Translations under genes and position numbers: made by a program
The notes under the pieces: model-generated
What the model saw: the letters and a program-made list of their open reading frames with translations, nothing else
Told to the model about the DNA's origin: nothing
Databases searched by the model: none
In this document: piece after piece, positions 44,401 to 47,320 of the stretch
Position numbering within the stretch: position 1 is the first letter of the stretch
How the letters are laid out: each line of letters begins with the position of its first letter
NCBI GenBank assembly: GCA_947627365.1
Contig: CANQVT010000017.1
Location: 1-47,320 of the forward strand
Direction of reading: 5' to 3'
Origin: an uncultured Lachnospiraceae bacterium
GTDB taxonomy: Bacteria > Bacillota > Clostridia > Lachnospirales > Lachnospiraceae
DNA length: 47,320 nucleotides

Positions 44401-45734
44401 CACAGCATGACCTGGAACCGCGCAGGATCGTCCCGGCGAACATCAACCGTGTCATCTTCACGAAAGAGATGCGCAAGGAGTACACAATCCTCTGCCCGCA
44501 GATGTCCCCGATCCACTTCCGCATGCTGGAGGCGGCGATGAACGCGAGCGGATATCATATCGAACTGCTCAGAAACGATAACCGCAAGGCGATCGATACG
44601 GGATTGAAGTACGTCAACAACGACGCCTGCTATCCGTCCCTGATGGTGGTCGGACAGGTGATGGACGCCCTGCTCTCCGGGAAATATGACCTGAGCCGAA
44701 CGGCCGTGATCATGACGCAGACCGGCGGCGGCTGCCGCGCGTCGAACTACGTCGGTTTCATTCGCCGCGCATTGCAGAAAGCCGGCATCCCAAACGTCCC
44801 GGTCATCTCGCTGAACCTGAGCAGTCTCGAGAGCAATCCCGGCTTCACACTCAGCTACCAGCTCATTAAGCGCTGCATGTTCGCGCTTGTGTTCGGCGAC
44901 ATTTTCATGCGCTGCCTCTACCGCATGCGCCCGTATGAGAAAGAGCCGGGCTCTGCGAACGCGCTCTTCCATCGCTGGGAGGACCGCTGCTGCGAGTTTG
45001 TCTCCGGCAAGCCGTCCTACACCGCGTTTAAAAAAATGTGCCGTGAAATCATCCACGATTTTGACACTCTTCCGATCACCGACGAGCAGAAGCCGAAGGT
45101 CGGCGTGGTCGGCGAGATCCTCGTGAAATTTATGCCGGCGGCAAACAACCATCTGGTCGATCTTCTGGAGTCAGAGGGCGCGCAGGCAGTCGTCCCAGAC
45201 CTGATGGACTTCCTGCTCTACTGCTTCTACAATCAGAACTTTAAGAGCGAATACCTCGGAACAAAGAAAAAATCCGCAATGATCGCGAACTTCGGAATTT
45301 ATGTCCTTGAAAAGCTTCGCTCCGCGGCCGCGTCAGAGCTGGAAAAAAGCATTCACTTCGACCCGCCCACCCAGATCTGGCGTCTGGGCGACATGGCGAA
45401 GGACATCGTCTCGCTCGGCAATCAGACCGGCGAGGGCTGGTTCCTGACCGGCGAGATGCTCGAGTTGATCCACTCCGGCGTCAACAATATCGTCTGCACG
45501 CAGCCGTTCGCCTGCCTGCCGAACCATGTGGTCGGCAAAGGCGTCATCAAAGAATTGCGCCGCCAGTACCCGCTTTCGAATATCGTCGCGATTGACTACG
45601 ATCCGGGCGCCAGCGAAGTCAACCAGCTCAACCGCATCAAGCTGATGCTCTCCACCGCGCAGAAGCGGCTAAAAGAAGCAGACACAGCGACAGGCTCAGA
45701 AGCGAAAGCTGAAGCCGCAGCGTCGAACTCATAA
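41433..45734 (+). CDS. 2-hydroxyacyl-CoA dehydratase activase, fused multidomain form
   Basis: The 1433-aa protein starts at TTG 41433 with AAGGAGG 8 bases upstream; the frame upstream crosses the repeat array. Two ASKHA ATPase (BcrA/BadF/HgdC-like) domains lie in tandem: GIDIGSTT at residues 15-22 with [14 protein letters not shown], and [13 protein letters not shown] at about 328 with [10 protein letters not shown] and [15 protein letters not shown] Cys-rich link (CKGCTNQC, about 613) leads to a DUF2229 domain and an HgdB-like C-terminal region with [13 protein letters not shown] and further cysteines. Small HgdC proteins drive ATP-dependent electron transfer to radical dehydratases; these fused forms are common in Clostridia but their substrate is unknown. 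No dehydratase subunits or CoA-transferase are adjacent. C-rich on the plus strand (42481-42540: 12 G, 20 C). Confidence 0.88.
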   Translation: MSTNTSAANSIHTLGIDIGSTTVKVAVLSPSRELLFSDYKRHFANIRETLSELISEAAKLLGDVRVSPVITGSGGLALANHLEIPFVQEVIAVASSLEQYIPQTDVAIELGGEDAKIIYFENGNVEQRMNGICAGGTGSFIDQMASLLQTDAAGLNEYAKNYSSLYSIAARCGVFAKSDIQPLINDGATKEDLSASIFQAVVNQTISGLACGKPIRGHVTFLGGPLHFLSELRQAFIRTLHLDSEHAIEPENSHLFAAIGSALNAKPEVNTTLSALQEKLSGPIHMEFEVARMEPLFASQEDYDHFIARQSCHRVATGSLAEYKGNCYLGIDAGSTTTKAALVSEDGTLLYSFYSNNNGNPLRTTITAVQDIYRQLPKDARIAWSCSTGYGEALIKAALLLDEGEVETVSHYYAASFFDPEVDCILDIGGQDMKCIKIKNHTVDSVQLNEACSSGCGSFIETFAKSLNYSVQDFAKAALFAKHPIDLGTRCTVFMNSKVKQAQKEGAEVSDISAGLAYSVIKNALYKVIKVSDASELGRHIVVQGGTFYNDGVLRSFERIAGCEAIRPDIAGIMGAFGAALIARERYKEDAQTTMLSSERIDALQYTTTMAKCKGCTNQCRLTINRFSGGRQYVSGNRCERGIGKERNKDHVPNLFEFKNKLLFSYEPLPEDEAERGIVGIPRVLNMYENYPFWFRFFTELKYRVILSPPSTRKIYELGIESIPSESECYPAKLAHGHVEWLLRKGIKYIFYPCIPYERTEFADAPNHYNCPIVTSYAENIKNNVEGLRDPSIRFENPFIAFTNLDTVTNRLKDAFPDIPANEVIAAAKAGWEELAHTREAMYQKGQETLKYLEETGRHGIVLAGRPYHIDGEINHGIPELINSFGMAVLTEDSISNLSPVERPLMVLDQWMYHSRLYAAANFVKTREDLDLIQLNSFGCGLDAVTTDEVNDILSNSGKIYTCLKIDEVNNLGAAKIRIRSLIAAIRVRTQHDLEPRRIVPANINRVIFTKEMRKEYTILCPQMSPIHFRMLEAAMNASGYHIELLRNDNRKAIDTGLKYVNNDACYPSLMVVGQVMDALLSGKYDLSRTAVIMTQTGGGCRASNYVGFIRRALQKAGIPNVPVISLNLSSLESNPGFTLSYQLIKRCMFALVFGDIFMRCLYRMRPYEKEPGSANALFHRWEDRCCEFVSGKPSYTAFKKMCREIIHDFDTLPITDEQKPKVGVVGEILVKFMPAANNHLVDLLESEGAQAVVPDLMDFLLYCFYNQNFKSEYLGTKKKSAMIANFGIYVLEKLRSAAASELEKSIHFDPPTQIWRLGDMAKDIVSLGNQTGEGWFLTGEMLELIHSGVNNIVCTQPFACLPNHVVGKGVIKELRRQYPLSNIVAIDYDPGASEVNQLNRIKLMLSTAQKRLKEADTATGSEAKAEAAASNS

Positions 45735-45746
45735 CCAGATACAACA

Positions 45747-45782
45747 CACCCGGAACCGATTTTTCTCAATCAGCTCCGGGTG
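45747..45782 (+). terminator. Hairpin after the activase gene
   Basis: CACCCGGA (45747-45754) and TCCGGGTG (45775-45782) pair perfectly, with inner GATT/AATC pairs extending the stem. It is 12 bp past the stop. The T-run lies in the loop rather than after the stem, so termination may be weak. Confidence 0.5.
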
Positions 45783-45796
45783 CGTCACATTCGCTC

Positions 45797-45879
45797 CTAT
45801 TCCGGCCAGTTCAATGCAAGCTCTTCCTGAGTCATTCCGTTCGCTTTCCGTAATCCTACTATTTTTCAGATAACTTCAT
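45797..45879 (-). pseudogene. Remnant of an XRE-family HTH regulator
   Basis: A GGAGGTG ribosome-binding site precedes an ATG at 45879. The first frame reads MKLSEK and then a stop (TAG). One base further along, a second frame reads VGLRKANGMTQEELALNWPE and then a stop. Joined, they form the start of a typical Cro/C1 (XRE) helix-turn-helix, MKLSEK-(I)-VGLRKANGMTQEELA. A single lost A in the A-run at 45861-45866 would explain the frame change. The helices after the turn and the rest of the protein are gone. Confidence 0.6.
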
Positions 45880-45989
45880 AAAAGTCCACCTCCGTCCTGC
45901 TGATCTTATTGTACAAAACCTTAGACTTTTTCGCCACCAATTTCAAAGTTCTTTTCCGCAACCTGTCGTTGACAAATTTTTCCTAAAAT

Positions 45990-46514
45990 TTACTTTATAT
46001 GTTTCGATAAGTACAATACAAGGTCATCGTCATTACAGCAATCACGATACGGCTCACAGATCTGATCTTTATACCAGACGCCGCTCCCGTCCGGAATGTA
46101 TCCTCGCTTGACATACATTCTCTGGGCGCTTCCGTATCCGCTGTGCAGTCCCACTCCGAGGTATATCACGTCCGAATAAGAGAATGCAATCTGTTCCGCA
46201 AGATCCATAAGTTTGCCGCCAATTCCTCTGCGCCTGTATTTCTCCAGAACACTGAAGTCAACAATCTCCGCATAGCCCCGATTCGCGTACGCGCCGCTCT
46301 TGGCATCTGGATAGACATTAATATACCCGGCAATGTTACCATTCCATTCGGCAACCAGTGCGATCGCTTTGCCCTCGGCCTGGTGTTTCAGCCGCATTTC
46401 GTATTTGTCTATTGTCGCATCCCAGCCCTGCGCAATTTCTTCATCTGTAATGATTTGGGCATCGCTCTGCTGCAAATCTCGAATTACAATTCCATTTTTA
46501 TCATAATAAACCAT
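45990..46514 (-). CDS. GNAT-family N-acetyltransferase
   Basis: The 174-aa protein has the GNAT fold: IRDLQQSDAQIITDEE at the start, the beta-hairpin with ALVAEWNGNIAGYINV, the acetyl-CoA pyrophosphate loop YRRRGIGGKLMDLAE, and a final RGYIPDGSG strand. The substrate is unknown; the closing Cys-Cys and Asp run (RDCCNDDDLVLYL) is a feature of a common but uncharacterised clade in Clostridia. AAGGAGATAAGG precedes the ATG. It is monocistronic with its own promoter. Confidence 0.85.
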   Translation of the reverse strand: MVYYDKNGIVIRDLQQSDAQIITDEEIAQGWDATIDKYEMRLKHQAEGKAIALVAEWNGNIAGYINVYPDAKSGAYANRGYAEIVDFSVLEKYRRRGIGGKLMDLAEQIAFSYSDVIYLGVGLHSGYGSAQRMYVKRGYIPDGSGVWYKDQICEPYRDCCNDDDLVLYLSKHIK

Positions 46515-46548
46515 GCCCTTATCTCCTTAATTTACGATTTTTACTTTG

Positions 46549-46576
46549 AATATATCAAAAATGTTCCTGCTTTCAA
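46549..46576 (-). promoter_or_regulatory. Promoter of the GNAT gene
   Basis: On the minus strand TTGAAA (46571-46576), 16 bp, TATATT (46549-46554). The 158-bp gap to the esterase gene holds nothing else I can recognise. Confidence 0.5.
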
Positions 46577-46672
46577 CCGTACAAATGCAATCGACATTCT
46601 CATTAATTTTCCGCAGTTTTATTCACGCTGGGGAACCTCCGGCTGCAAACATATTAGCCAAAAAAGCATGTA

Positions 46673-47302
46673 CTATATCTTTCTCTCCATCACCCAGGCA
46701 AACGCTTTCGCCATTCTCCATTCCGGATCCCTGAAATGATTTCCCGGATTCCATTCCAGTGTGCAGTCTGTGCCGCGCTCTTTCAGCAGGCCGTAAGCCT
46801 GGCGGATCTTTTCTCCTACAGAAGCCATAACATGATTCCGCGTTTTTTCCTCTTTATCCCCAAGGCTGAAATAAACAGCGGGACATTTGATTTCATGGTC
46901 TTTCATATATTCAGTAAATTTCGGGAACCAGATAGATGGAGATGCCGCGGCCACTCCCTGAAAGAAATCTGTCTGATACGCGGCCCACAGCGCAAAAAGT
47001 CCGGCCAGCGAATAACCGCCGATATAATATTTCCTGTTCTGGTCCGCGCAGTATTTTCGCACCGCAGAGAGTGTGTTCAAAGCGCCTTCTCCAAACCCCT
47101 CTTTGCCGAAAACGGCAGGCGCTTCCCATGGGGAAAGGTCCCTGCTCCAATTGTCAGCCTTCATGGCTATCAGTCTGAATTCTTTCTCTGTATTTTCTTT
47201 GATGCTATCATATTCATTTTTTATTGTTCCGATATCGTGATCGCCCGCCATCTGTATCAAAACGGTTTCTGCTATTGGATTTCCATACCCAATCACATCC
47301 AT
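46673..47302 (-). CDS. Alpha/beta-hydrolase, putative esterase
   Basis: The 209-aa protein has an esterase-D/enterochelin-esterase-like core: nucleophile Ser in IGGYSLAGLFALWAA, acid Asp in YFSLGDKEE and catalytic His in WNPGNHFRDPEW. The first strand region (TVLIQMAGDHDI) is short, and there is no signal peptide, so it probably acts in the cytosol on small acyl esters. The ATG 47302 follows AAGGGAAGGG; only 18 bases remain to the window edge, so its promoter and upstream neighbour are unseen. It is transcribed toward the GNAT gene. Confidence 0.8.
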   Translation of the reverse strand: MDVIGYGNPIAETVLIQMAGDHDIGTIKNEYDSIKENTEKEFRLIAMKADNWSRDLSPWEAPAVFGKEGFGEGALNTLSAVRKYCADQNRKYYIGGYSLAGLFALWAAYQTDFFQGVAAASPSIWFPKFTEYMKDHEIKCPAVYFSLGDKEEKTRNHVMASVGEKIRQAYGLLKERGTDCTLEWNPGNHFRDPEWRMAKAFAWVMERKI

Positions 47303-47320
47303 GATAGATTCCCTTCCCTT

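Overview
The window looks like a chromosomal segment of a moderately GC-rich member of the Clostridia, most likely Lachnospiraceae. The evidence is the sepF/ylmH cell-division cluster, a Firmicutes-type L27 with a cleavable N-terminus next to the Prp protease gene, a XerS-like single recombinase, a Firmicutes-type LexA box, A/T-spaced sigma-A promoters with 17-bp spacers, and a giant 2-hydroxyacyl-CoA dehydratase activase. There are no plasmid or phage genes. Almost everything is core metabolism or housekeeping.

Layout. 1-6290 (plus strand): the start of a small minus-strand gene, then a HlyD-like membrane protein, yggS, sepF, ylmH, aroB, lspA and an rluD-type pseudouridine synthase in one run. 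6304-9444: a TtcA-like thiolase on the minus strand, an AT-rich gap with two dif-like inverted repeats, dtd, and a membrane glycosyltransferase. 9517-13623: a XerS-like recombinase, a secreted DUF1002 protein with an acidic stalk, and lexA under its own LexA box. 13687-18910 (minus): the operon rplU-prp-rpmA-obgE-yhbY-nadD-yqeK-rsfS-sseB-like, with an L21 leader. 19114-25223: DUF554, a Cof-type HAD phosphatase, a ferritin-like protein, tRNA-Thr(CGU), a degenerate Sir2 protein, a CsoR-type regulator with a His-rich tail, and glgB. 25351-28976: DUF1015, serA, serC. 29129-33856: leuB-ilvD-ilvB. 34059-34725: a compact hicAB toxin-antitoxin pair whose base composition differs from its neighbours. 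34778-40891: a diacylglycerol kinase-like gene, yajC, a large GH2 glycosidase and tgt. 41433-45734: the activase, preceded by a tandem array of structured repeats. 45797-47302: a broken XRE regulator remnant, a GNAT acetyltransferase and an esterase.

Two larger-scale signals stand out. First, a family of about 125-bp sequences built of nested hairpins occurs as one copy between ilvD and ilvB and as a tandem array between the activase promoter and its start codon. Stem sequences differ between copies but pairing is kept, and a single bulged A recurs at the same place. This suggests a structured RNA (or DNA) element that I cannot match to a named family. Second, gene orientation flips from mainly plus to mainly minus around 7-10 kb. 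Hand counts show that the plus strand is G-rich to the left and C-rich to the right, even in genes on the opposite strand. Together with the XerS-like gene at the flip and two dif-like sites close by, this suggests that the replication terminus lies in this window. Both are inferences from reading the sequence and need computation to confirm.
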